The notes under the pieces were generated by a model. It made no database searches, was not told where the DNA came from, and was given only the letters and a program-made list of their open reading frames with translations. Positions 47,690-58,152 of a stretch of 64,000 nucleotides of DNA are shown here, in pieces (within the stretch, counting starts at the first letter, position 1; the number at the start of each line of letters is the position of its first letter). The translations under genes were made by a program, and so were the position numbers. Source of the stretch: Agroathelia rolfsii (Eukaryota > Basidiomycota > Agaricomycetes > Amylocorticiales > Amylocorticiaceae); NCBI GenBank assembly GCA_018343915.1, contig JABRWF010000002.1, forward strand, positions 3,844,001 through 3,908,000, in the 5' to 3' direction.

Positions 47690-49659
47690 ATGGGCGTCCT
47701 CGAGCCTACCAAAGTGTCCTCTGCGACCGCGACACCCTCTGATTATAAGCCTACGATTTGGTGGTCCAACGGCATCTTCTTCGCGTCTGTTCATCTCGCT
47801 GCTGCTCTCGGTGTCTGGCTCTACCCACCGTCGGTAGTTCCAACGTACAGCTTGGTGTTAGGCTTCGTTGTTTGGCAGTTGGCAGATTTCGGGCATGTAC
47901 TTTTGAACCAATGTGTCTGAGAGTGTCTTCGAAAGCTGAGCTTTCATTTTCGCCTCTAGCATTACTATTGGGTATCATAGGCTGTATTCTCATCGTGCTT
48001 TCAAAGCTAGTCCAGCGACTAGAACTGCGTTGGCTGCTCTAGGCTCGGCAGCCTTCCAAGGATCTATTAAAGTAAGTCATCGTTATCCCGAGTTTTCTTA
48101 GGGGCTAATTTGGGTTATGCTATTGCGAAAAGTGGTGGTATGTACTGAATTATTTATTTATTTTTTAAAAAAAGTTAATGATTGGTCTCATTAATTTCGT
48201 GGTCTCATGTAGGTGTTTGCGGCACAGGCTTCATCATGTTTGTCCCTCCTGTTTTATACGTTAAACTTTGTCATTCATGATCAGACAGAGATTCACAGAC
48301 GACCCAATCCATGACCCGTACGTTGATTTTATTACCTTTGTTTAAAAGTTGTTAAGCTTTTTGCATACACTAGGTATGCAGCAACACGAGGTCTATTTTA
48401 TTCTCATATGGGATGGATTTTCTACAAACCCAGCTATGAGCGCATGGAACTTATTGATAAGAGGGACTTGGAAAGCGACCCGGGTGAGTAAGCAACGCTG
48501 CACTGCTGTGTTATTGTGCCTGGCTGACCGGCGAAAACCATGTAATAGTTGTACGATTTCAGCATAAATATTATAGTACGTGCGCTCAGTAGAATATGTG
48601 CCGAGACCAGTGTTCACTATCTGGGGATATAGTGATTTTAGCGTTGTTCTTTGGCTTCGTTGTCCCACCTATGCTGGGAATGATTTGGAACGACCCAGTG
48701 GGAGCGTTCGTATATGGTGGTCTTGTATCACGACTTTTCAGTGAGTAATATGAATTTCAACAACGCCTAGACAGTTAATAACGTGCTTTATTCCTTAAGT
48801 TTGGCATTGCACTTTCCTTGTAAATTCGTATGTTGTCTCCAATCTTCCGGAGTGATTGGAAACTCGATTTTTGATTTGTACTTTTAATCGTAAGGCTTGC
48901 CCATTGGGACGGCCTGCAACCGTATTCCGATGAGAACACCTCCAGAGGGAACTTGGTAGGATGTGTCTTTTCCCAATCACGACCGTGTTCTGAGAATGTT
49001 TTGTTATAGATTCTTGCCCTTCTTACGGGCGGAGAAGGCAGCCATAATTTCGTAAGTAGCATGTGCGAGCCATCTTGGCTCCCAAACACGGTTCTTACTC
49101 TGAGCCGCTAACCACACCTATCAGCACCATGCTTTTCCGCACGACTTTCGCTCTGGACCGTCACTTCTCGATTGGGATCCGTCGAAATGGATTATTCTTG
49201 GCCTACACGCTCTGGGCCTTGCTACCGGCCTTCGTAGGGCGCGTCCGAGCGACATGGCTGAGGCCATTCAGCATATGCAACTCAAGCACGATCGGCATTA
49301 TGAGTTATATCTCGCCGATAATCACGGGATGCAGGAATGGACCGGGCCTGAATGGACACTGGAGCAAGTCCGTGCGTTTGCCAAGGCACCAGGGAGATGC
49401 GTACTTCTGATAGACGGCTATGTAATCGATGCTACTCCGTATCTTCGTGAACATGTACGTAACTCACTTGGGTGTGCTTTTTCTGCTCTGTACTGAATGG
49501 TATGCACAGCCTGGAGGCGCAGCGATTTTGCACCAATATGCAACTCGTGATGGCGAACAATTTGATGCATCATACGCGTTCAACGGAGGCCTCAATAATC
49601 ATTCTCGTGCTGCTAGAAGGCAGATGGCAGAGCTGCGTGCTGCCAGGATTCTAGAGTAG
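47690..49659 (+). CDS. OLE1: Acyl-CoA delta-9 desaturase with C-terminal cytochrome b5 domain (OLE1/stearoyl-CoA desaturase)
   Basis: ER di-iron enzyme that converts stearoyl/palmitoyl-CoA to oleoyl/palmitoleoyl-CoA, with electrons supplied by its own cytochrome b5 domain. Thirteen exons (47690-47892, 47960-48071, 48133-48137, 48213-48237, 48289-48317, 48374-48483, 48549-48575, 48633-48740, 48800-48827, 48895-48955, 49010-49051, 49125-49454, 49510-49659) sum to 1230 nt, 409 aa. Histidine boxes are HRLYSH (74-79), HRLHH (111-115) and HNFHH (248-252). The b5 haem motif is HPGG (360-363), split by an intron. Exon 3 is a 5-nt microexon encoding part of the KWW motif. The first intron needs a GC donor (GG|GCATGT). 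The protein is slightly short for fungal Ole1. Confidence 0.92.
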
Positions 49660-49917
49660 CCTACGTAGTCTATAATTCATGGATATCTTGTCTTGGCTTT
49701 CTTTTCTGTCTCTTCTCATTATGGATGACTGGGTACTGGTGGCCGCATGTTGCCCTAGCAAGGCTACGCACATGTATATCCGTTAGAAGATTGTAACGCA
49801 AAAAACTATACATTATTGCCATAATTATTTCTGGAACAGAAATACAGTCGTCCTCATTCAACAGCGAGTGACTATGATAAATTAAAAGTACCAATTGCGC
49901 GGTTTCCCTTACACCAA

Positions 49918-50836
49918 TCACGAGCGGTGACGCTCTCGTTCCTGCTGAGAGCGCCGGGACAGTTGTTCATAATGTCCAATAATCTTCCTCACACCTGGAC
50001 AAATAGCAAGTCGAACACGCTCGTTATCCTGTACGACTGCTTGCCCCTTAGCTTCGATCCACTTCCCAAGCCGAAGTCTTGATAAATCATGTGAGCCGGG
50101 ATCAGTCGAGACGAGCTGTAAAACACTGCCCGTGCGCGCAGCAAGCGCAAACGTGTCTCTCTGTATAGCCCACTTGAGCTTGCGGATGCGAGGCAGGAGA
50201 GAGCGCGAGACGGAAAGTCGGGCAGACTCGGCGTCGGGGAGGACGAGCGCATTGTGGAGTGCGTCCAGGTTGCCCTTGCCAGATTCAGAAGAGGGATGAG
50301 AGCGTCTGCGGAGGTTACGGGAGAGTGCGTTGGCGATATGTTTGCGTTTTAAGTGCAGAGCCATTTCGTATTGCCTGACGGCCTAAATATGATTTTTGCA
50401 TTAGAATCGTTGTTTACCTGTAGGAGCTGAGAAGACATCACACAGACATGGGCGGAGTACATGTAAGAGCCTTCACGCCACTGCCTCTCAATGCCAAGGC
50501 CACGAATAATATTCCTGTTTATGAGGTCTCCGAGGGTGGGCCGTAGAGTGCGCCGGTTATCGGTGCTAGAGTAAAATAGTAGATGCGACACACGGGAGGG
50601 GGTAATCACACGGAGTCGTGTAAGGTGCAACACAGGATCAGTTGCTATGAGGGCGAGGTAAGGATGTATAGCAGCAAGTGCATCGAGTTCTGGCAAATCC
50701 AAAAACGAAACTGTTTTACGGTCAAGACATTTTATTGCCTATCCCTCAATTTTAACTGCATACATATATACAGCATGGTCTCTGATGGCAGTTTGAATAG
50801 ATAATTCAAGCTACCGTCCACTGGTATGACTGGCAT
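49918..50836 (-). CDS. Conserved F-box protein
   Basis: 276 aa from exons 50764-50836, 50418-50710 and 49918-50382. Splicing at AT|GTATGC joins the F-box cleanly as LPSETMLYIFSFLDLPEL, continuing DALAAIHPYLALIATDP. The following stretch THLTRLRVI-type, SRVSHLLF and GDLINRNIIRGLGIERQW, and later ARLSVSRSLLPRIRKLKWAI and GERVRLAICPGVRKI-like text, match a recurrent fungal F-box family without LRRs. It probably recruits a substrate to an SCF ubiquitin ligase. It is unrelated in sequence to the LRR-like F-box paralogues nearby. Confidence 0.75.
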
Positions 50837-51459
50837 GATGGCTCGGATACACTGGCAGTCACTGGAAATAGGGTGCCTCAAAAGGGTAGAGGGATGTGTG
50901 AGGAGAGTGAGAGTTGCTGGAGATAAAGACATTCTATTGTAATGATGCAAAAGATGAGAGCGAGATTGCCAGTGCTGATACTTGTATTCTGGGCTGGCAA
51001 AGAGCAACAGACAAACACGGCGACCGTGACAACAGAGCTGCAATCGACATGGAATGCTTCCGAGATTTTTGAGTTGACTGGGTCCGAAGTCAATTCTTGA
51101 TCCAAAGTCGTCACGCGTCACATGTCACGGTTCATGCTAGTCGTTGCAAAAATACCGACATCAACACTATCTATACTAAGACGTTCGCATTTTGATTTTT
51201 TAATCATATGGAGACGCACTCAAAGAAGCTCACGCGTGCCACCAATCCCAATATCAAGAGATCATTTCGCTCGAGGACAACCAAAGTTATTTGCGCACCC
51301 CAAAAGTCCAAACTATCCAACCGCACGTGGTACTGTTTCAACAAAGCCTGGCATGTTGATAGCTTGTACAGCACTTGACCAATTATTTAATGACTCCGAG
51401 TATTCTGGATCTCACCTCTTCAAACTCGGGCAGAGACATAGAGCTTCCTTTGGCTGATA
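50837..51459. other. Intergenic
   Basis: 5' region of the conserved F-box gene and unidentified sequence. An open frame at 51122-51457 has no recognised domain. Confidence 0.45.
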
Positions 51460-52069
51460 CTTTCTGACTCACCAACCGCACTGGCATGTCCGGATTATGT
51501 TTCGTCACTGGACGGCGTCCGCTTTGCACCACAAGAGCCGCATGACTTAGCGGACGCGCCTGTGCCATATAAACCGTCCAACTTTCAAGAACCTGCAGTC
51601 TCACAAAACCGCGCTGATCTTACGATCGACGGAGATCGGGTAGAATCCCTGAAACTGATCTGTTGCTCAATTTAGGACGTCAAACCTAGCCAGTTCTCAG
51701 TTTAACGATCTCCAACTGTCCATCGTTTACCTCGCGCATGATAGAACAAATGTCTCTGGGGCAAGGAGTTTCCAAATTATTCTGCCCAGCATTGGTCGAG
51801 CCATCCATTATATTGATGAAGACGCCTCGCATAGAATACCCATTGCGTCCATCAAAAATCCTGTGGTCTCACGATGGGAAGTACATGAGAAATACGCAGC
51901 AGAAAATACTGATAAAAAGTAAGATGATTGGTTTGGTGAATATGCAAGGATTGGATGCCTGAAACTGATAGGACTCAAGGACATTGGCGAGGTCTTTGCA
52001 GAGAATGACAAGGTTGTTAACTTGACCTCGAATGCCATTGACGAGATTGATGGTATCGATTTGAGATGA
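51460..52069 (+). pseudogene. Coding-like relic, possibly of the F-box/LRR family
   Basis: Successive stretches in different frames read like protein and are broken by stops. One contains TISNCPSFTSRMIEQMS (about 51703-51753), which resembles TVTNCPSFNSRTIDGMS of the F-box paralogue at 52.4 kb. Another (to TGA at about 52069) reads CLKLIGLKDIGEVFAENDK. No start, no complete frame and no convincing splice plan were found. Confidence 0.4.
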
Positions 52070-52410
52070 CTAAAGGCTAACATTGTAAGACTTGTGCAGA
52101 TAAATGAATCTGAGAGGACATCGTATTAGTACACTGATGCAAGGGCAGCTGATTCTGGATTTCTAATTGCATGTTTAACATGATTACTTTACACTAACGC
52201 TTGCCGATATTCGTGAGCTTGAATGACACTGATACGCATATACTTAGTATATGAAATCTCAAAATAATGTTCTAGTATGTCAGCACAGTTATTCTTCATT
52301 CCAACTATTACCGACTTGGAAATCGGTTAAGGGCGGATCCGAACTCCGATATTTACTGCAACCTAACTCTGGGTTGAATTCAACTGCCCTCAGGTTGCAC
52401 TCAAACCACT

Positions 52411-53945
52411 ATGTCTGGCTCTACCGTTTCATCCCCAAATCATGCTGATCACGGCCACTTCGGCACGACAAGTGGTGCTCACTCTCTTCCATCGGAAATC
52501 CTCGAACGGATATTCCGACTTGTTCATGACATGAACTTGCATCGTATACAACCTATGCTCCCAAACGTTGTGACTCAGTTTGGGAACAATGATTCCCCTT
52601 CACAATCATCTGAGAAGATCTGGCCTGTGCTAGAAGATGAGTTTATGGCACACCCATCGCTATTTCCATACTCCATTTCATATGTCTGCTCCTTTTGAAC
52701 GAAGTATGCTTGAGGATCCCAGAGTTCTGGACGCGCGTCTTCATCGACATTGGGCCCAAAGCATCCTCCATCTTACAGCTTCAAAAGGAGCTTGAGGCAT
52801 CACAGAATCTGGCAATCACTGTACACGTCTCCCGGCGAGATGGACATGAGTCCCCCGATCCACTAGAACACCGTCGAATGAAGGCATTCATGAAGATCCT
52901 TTCCAGTCATATTAGCCGGTTTCAAGGAATACGCGTTAAGACAACACACTCGTCTTCTCTGGGGTACCTGCAAGAATACCTCTTGGGTAGTGCACCTGTT
53001 CTGAAAAAGCTTTATGCTTGCTGCTATTACCACGACTCGCAGACAGAGGTAACCTTGCCCCGGAATGAGGGTATTGCTAGCGATATACGTGCATCACAAC
53101 TCGAGGAAATCATACTAGACCCTTATTTTTTCCAATCTCACTCACCTTATCGGTGGATCACTAACACCGCGCACTCTACAATAAGATATATGACTGTTCT
53201 GGACCTTTCTGAATCTAAGAAAGAAAATCGGATACAACTTCCACTACGTGATACCCTTCGTATGCTTCGCCATATGTCCTCTGGCAGGCTCCAAAGCTTG
53301 GCATTCAAAGGCGTCAATTTCGATTCAGAGGCACTTTTGAACGCATTATCATTTGTACGCCCTCTTGAGGCTCCAGAACCGCATTCTATGGTAACTTGGC
53401 CAAGATATATATTTTTCCGGGATTTACAGCCTCACGCCGTTTCCGCTATCTTGAATCTTCTTAGACCTGAACTCATAAACGGCATAGTAATCACAAACTG
53501 CCCCGTCTCGAATGTCGATCCCACCCGTTTCCCATCCACTTGGATGCTCGTCTTGGAAGACGAGAGTGAAAATGAGGACCTTGGACCAATACTGCGCAAA
53601 TCGCTTCTGCGTGCCTTAACCGTTACCAACTGCCCATCTTTCAACTCCCGTACGATAGATGGAATGTCTCCTGGCTCGAATGTTGCTCTTTGGAGCGCTC
53701 CGATGCTGAACCAGCTGAGGATTAGCGGAACAGGTGTTTACGATCAGGGATTCATCGAGTCGCTCAAAAACCTCATAGCTACTCGAAGACTCCCGCGTAA
53801 ACTGGTTTTCCACAAGACCGAAACCGGAAAAAATATCCCACCGTGTTTCTCGTCTATTGACACTTTACACTTGAAGGGTATACACATTGGTGATGCCGAT
53901 TTTAAACGGCTTAGGAAAAATGTGAAGCATCTGGACATTAAATAG
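52411..53945 (+). pseudogene. F-box-like/LRR protein, paralogue 2, with a single-base frameshift
   Basis: Close relative of the 14-kb and 58-kb genes. The N-terminal part starts MSGSTVSSPNHADHGHFG and holds the F-box HSLPSEILERIFRLVHDM. At 52697 the expected tryptophan codon of VCS.WNEVC is TG followed directly by AAC, so one G is missing and the frame stops at TGA (52696-52698). The remaining 416 codons continue open from NEVCLRIPEFWTRVFIDIG to RLRKNVKHLDIK. The otherwise perfect downstream frame suggests a very recent mutation or a sequencing error. No intron with plausible splice sites bridges the break. Confidence 0.65.
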
Positions 53946-54515
53946 AGGCCACCAGTGTTTAACAATATAGATGGTCCGGAGGAAGGCGAAGAAGATGATG
54001 ATGAGGAAGAGGAGGAGGAGGAGGAGGAGGAGGAAGAGCCAGGGTTGCTATAGCTGTGTATGATGTCGGGCCATACCATAATATCATTCCATCGTACTAT
54101 CTACACATAGTAATCTGGCATCCGTCCGTACTGTTGAAATGAGCACTTGTAAATAAAGAGAAACGAGAAACCATTATACGGCCGCATCATTTATGTAACA
54201 ACAAATCTTGATTATCGCACAAATGTAAGAAGTCGTTCAGCAACGCGGCTTAGATCAAATGCCATACGGGAACAGACCTCAAGCTATTACTGGACAACAT
54301 GCTCATGCCAAAATTTAAACTTGTAATCATATAACACTGGTACCGATCCAGTCAGTGCTAATAGTCTTTCGCTTGATAAAACAGAAATATTGTGAGCGGA
54401 CTTCAATTTGAATCATTGTTTTCCTGGTACCCACTTTGATCAGGTTCTTAGTTGGAACTTCCGTGTGCTTATCCTCGGGTCATCAAGCTCAGTTATGCAA
54501 TCCCACTATCTCTAA
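53946..54515. other. Downstream of F-box paralogue 2, with in-frame acidic tail sequence
   Basis: After the TAG at 53943-53945 the same frame stays open for about 35 codons (RPPVFNNIDGPEEGEEDD, then a Glu run, ending EPGLL). This looks like a former C-terminal tail. No gene is seen further right. Confidence 0.45.
54010..54035. repeat. GAG/GGA trinucleotide repeat
   Basis: Uninterrupted GAG-type run just after F-box paralogue 2; in the extended frame it encodes poly-Glu. Confidence 0.7.
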
Positions 54516-55267
54516 ATGGAGCCTACTGTGGACACTTCGGGGCTGCTGGTGACATTTATTCTCTGCCTGTTGAAGTCCTTAAGCGGATATTTTGGCTTAT
54601 CTACTAGTATGACATGAATTGTGTCAGCTCGGCCTGAGGAACCTCTCGAAGGGGGGCTACTAGTATAGATCGTCTCATGAGCAGAAACTCACCGTCACAA
54701 CCACTCAAGAAAACATTGTTCTTGCTGGGGGATGCAGCCATGACACGCCTTTCCCTGGTCCTTCACTCCATCACCGATGTTAGCTCTGCGTGCAACAGAA
54801 TATGGGACTTAGGGACTCCGGAAATGAAGGACCGTCCCGTTTTGAATTTTCATCATGTCGCATCCGTTTTTCAGATAATCCTCGAAGGCCAGGATGCTAG
54901 CGAGGATCTTGATCCAATTCTGCTTATGTCAGATCCACTTTCCTCGACCATCATCTTGCCAATTATTCACCCCCCGCATAATAAACAAAATATCTCCCAT
55001 CCCGGGTGTTGATTGTTGGACCTGGCCGAGGCTGAAAAACTTAACGATCAGCGGTGCCTCAGATCAGATATCTGTAGCCCCGATTAAGATGATGGTAATC
55101 GCTCGATTCTGGGCGTTTGAATACCTCTTAAATGTCACAACCGCCCAAGGATCAGAGATCTAATATTAGAAGGAATTGGACCTATTGATGACGCTTATTT
55201 CAGATGGCTCAAGAAGCGTGGGCAATATCTGAAGGTCGAGGGAAGAGCTGCGGAATACAAGATGTAG
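54516..55267 (+). pseudogene. F-box-like/LRR pseudogene, internally deleted
   Basis: The left part (GHFGAAGDIYSLPVEVLKRI, then FWLIY and a stop) matches the F-box region of paralogue 2. A middle part (SPSQPLKKTLFLLGDAAM) matches its acidic segment. The right part (LEGQDASEDLDPILL; LKNLTISGASDQISVAPIK; EGIGPIDDAYFRWLKKRGQ) matches the C-terminus. The roughly 250 codons of central LRR-like sequence are gone and several frame changes separate the pieces. Confidence 0.7.
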
Positions 55268-55691
55268 TCACCGCTAAGTATTTACATATCACGAGTGATT
55301 GGTTCCAAACCTGCATGACGATCAATCTATGTATTAGTATTATCTACGAGAAATTTGTTCTTGCATCTATCCATGTCGAAATTTTCGAATAAATCCATTC
55401 CTTGTATATAACACTAATCACAACTAAATTCTATCTCTCTGGAAATTATTGACCACTAGCATGAGCCAGCTTAAGGTATCGCAGGGGCACGATTCGCACG
55501 GAATAATTTCTTCATTCGATGAGATATTTTCGCTTCCATGCATAGCATTGTTGTTGATGTCGTATCTTATGGTTTTATAAGTTGCATATTCTCATAGCAG
55601 CATCAGAAGAAGAAAACACGTTAATATTATTTTGCATAAATAAATAGTAGATTGTTACGCAGTACTAATAATAGGCAAGGATGTACCCAAA
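55268..55691. other. Convergent intergenic region
   Basis: AT-rich 3' flanks of the F-box pseudogene and monooxygenase C; nothing else is seen. Confidence 0.5.
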
Positions 55692-56717
55692 CTAATCCTC
55701 AGATGGCTCTTCCTCAGCCATCTTTTGGAAAAACTTGAGCATTTTTGGTCCAGCATTTTCCGAGAATTGCATCTCCAGCCCGCCCCAACTCATCTCAGCG
55801 TTTTCCTTTGCGCGGTGGAACATCTCCTCCTCGTATTCCTGCATAGCAGTGGCGATGATCGTGCGGTCACTGAACACGGTGGAGTGCAACCAGCTATCAC
55901 GTTTCGAGATGATTGCTTTTGCAAGTTTGAAGGCATCTTCCATGGCGACGTTGACGCCGACACCGGCAAAAGGTGGCATAAGATGGGCAGCATCTCCGAG
56001 AAGCGTCAGACCAGCCCGTGGAGCCCACTCGATGCCGATAGGGAGCATGTACAACGGACGAAGAATGATGGGGTCTTCCCCGTTGAGAAGCAAGTCTTTG
56101 AGCTCCGGCGCCCAGTCACTGTAGTACCCATGTACGACCTTTTGAATAGCCGACGGTGACGTCCAGTCAATGCCACTATCTTTGCCCCACGTCTCTGACA
56201 CACGGAGCATGGCGTACGTGAGCACACCCCCTTCACCACCAGTCTGGGACGCGATACAGCGGTTGTCGCCATAGGCGGAGCAGGTACCGGCCCCGACAAG
56301 CTTGGCCACTTCCTGTTTGCGATTGACGACATCAGAGTAACCTACTATAATGCAAGTAATCCCGGTGTAGTAGGGCTTGACATCTGTAAGCAACGGGCGC
56401 ACGCGGGACCAAGCCCCATCTGCGCCAACGACAAGGTCGAAACCGTACTCGATGCCATCGACAAAGTGGAGATCATAGGTGTCCTTGGTTTCCGCATTAG
56501 CTTCGACCTTGAGCAGCTTTTTGCCCCACTTGATCGAGGCAGGGTCAACGGAGTTGAGGAGGATCTCGCGCAACCTGTGGCGATCGATTTCGGGACGGTT
56601 GCGCTCTTCGTCATCGGTTCCGTTCTCGTCCAAGAGGACATTACCATCTTGGTCGAGGAGTCTCAGGACGTCCGCCTCGACACGTCGATACTTCAGCCAT
56701 TCATCCCAAAGGCCTAG

Positions 56718-56764
<47 letters not shown>

Positions 56765-57040
56765 GCGAGAAGTTGAGATCAAGACTTGCTAATGAAACAA
56801 ACCTGCTTCGCGTAGAGCAAGCTGGCCAGTATGCTCATGCAAATCAAGCGAACCTCCTTGGCCACGCGCATTACGAGAGGTCTCGTATTCATATACGGTA
56901 CAAGCTATATCATTGTGCTGAAGGATACGAGCAAAGGTTAGACCTGCGGGTCCAGCTATGATGGGGCATAAATATAAGTGATTTGAATAGAAATGACGAT
57001 GCTGACCTCCAATGACAGCAATCTTGGGTTCATGAGACAT
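55692..57040 (-). CDS. FAD-dependent aromatic-ring-type monooxygenase, copy C (TetX/UbiH-like)
   Basis: 402 aa from exons 57007-57040 (34 nt), 56803-56955 (153 nt) and 55692-56713 (1022 nt), the same plan as copy B. Motifs are IGAGPAGLTF, LVVGADGAWSRVRPLL and GDAAHLMPPFAGVGVN. MPPF here replaces MTPF of copy B. Start MSHEPKIAVIG. The second intron carries a 41-bp homopolymer immediately upstream of the acceptor on the sense strand. A TATATATA lies about 115 bp upstream of the ATG. It sits between F-box copies and is divergent from the intact F-box gene at 58.2 kb. Confidence 0.88.
56721..56761. repeat. A41 homopolymer in a monooxygenase C intron
   Basis: 41 consecutive A on the plus strand. 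On the gene's strand it is T41 followed by GCTCTAG|G, so it forms an extreme polypyrimidine tract at the 3' splice site. The length may be unreliable because of assembly limits. Confidence 0.85.
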
Positions 57041-58152
57041 GACTCAAAGAAATATGGTTCGTGTAGAATGCTTCAGAGGGACGTTGTAGATAATAGAGTA
57101 CGAGAGATAGCAAGCTGCTTGAGATGAAGAGAACTACGACCTCAAATCGAGCTATATATACGTTGACGAGAAAGGCACCGTCTGAGTCATTTCAGTCAAT
57201 AGCTATGTCGCATAATCGAGTCAGCTATCGTCTCAAAGCTCCTAGACACGCGTACGATGAGAGCCAGGTTATCCATGCCGAAGTGTTTTGCAGACGATGA
57301 CAGAGTCGCTTAGACTGTAGTAGAACGCCGGAAGCAAACACAATTCAGTATATTTGAACTCAGCTCGGCAAGCTTACCACTTTCAAGCCCAGACACATCG
57401 GCAACCTTCTTCCGTTTGAAACTCAGAGCTGGCACTGAAGTTGGACACCGTACTGCTGGGTCTTCTACTCTATGATCACATCAACCGCCAACACCATTCG
57501 GCCCACGACACCTCCTGTGGGAGCTTGAACCCCGCGCATAGGCTAAAAATATACTACCCCGTCATGGATTATGTATCATGTACCATTAAAAAAAACTATG
57601 GTATGAGAGATTCTATTGTGTATGGATGAATAGGGAAGCATAGCGCAGCGAGATATTTAAGTTTAAGTAGTTGTGAATTAAATGTCTAACCAGCATAAAA
57701 GAAAGCAGAGGAATTCAAGGCAGAATAATATAAGAGAGGCGACAGTGGGTCAAGACTGTTAGCTACATATACAAGAGATCGAGATGAGTACATGTCGCAT
57801 TGCTACGCTTCTTCCAATCTAATCGGGGCGAAAATAAGGCACAATATCATAGCCATTTCAAATGTCTCATTCTTATCCCGATGGAAGTGGGCAGAGCATA
57901 GTGTGGACACGCAATCCCAATGTTATATGTAGTCAGTCCTCTTTCCTGAAGGCGAGCCTCCTCCCTTCAGGCTTTCAACTTCAAATCCCTAGCTCGAAAA
58001 ACAACCTATTGAGCCGGGTACAATAGGCGCCAAACATCTCAGCAGATTCTTCTTTTTCTTGGTAAAAACTTTGTCAATCTGCCCCTCTTTTAATTTGCAC
58101 ATAACCATATCTTTAACCACGAGGACATTTACCAAGACCTGGCCGTCTTGAG
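57041..58152. promoter_or_regulatory. Divergent promoter region of monooxygenase C and F-box paralogue 3
   Basis: 1.1 kb without a gene. TATATATA at 57153-57160 is a likely core element for monooxygenase C. Confidence 0.4.
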
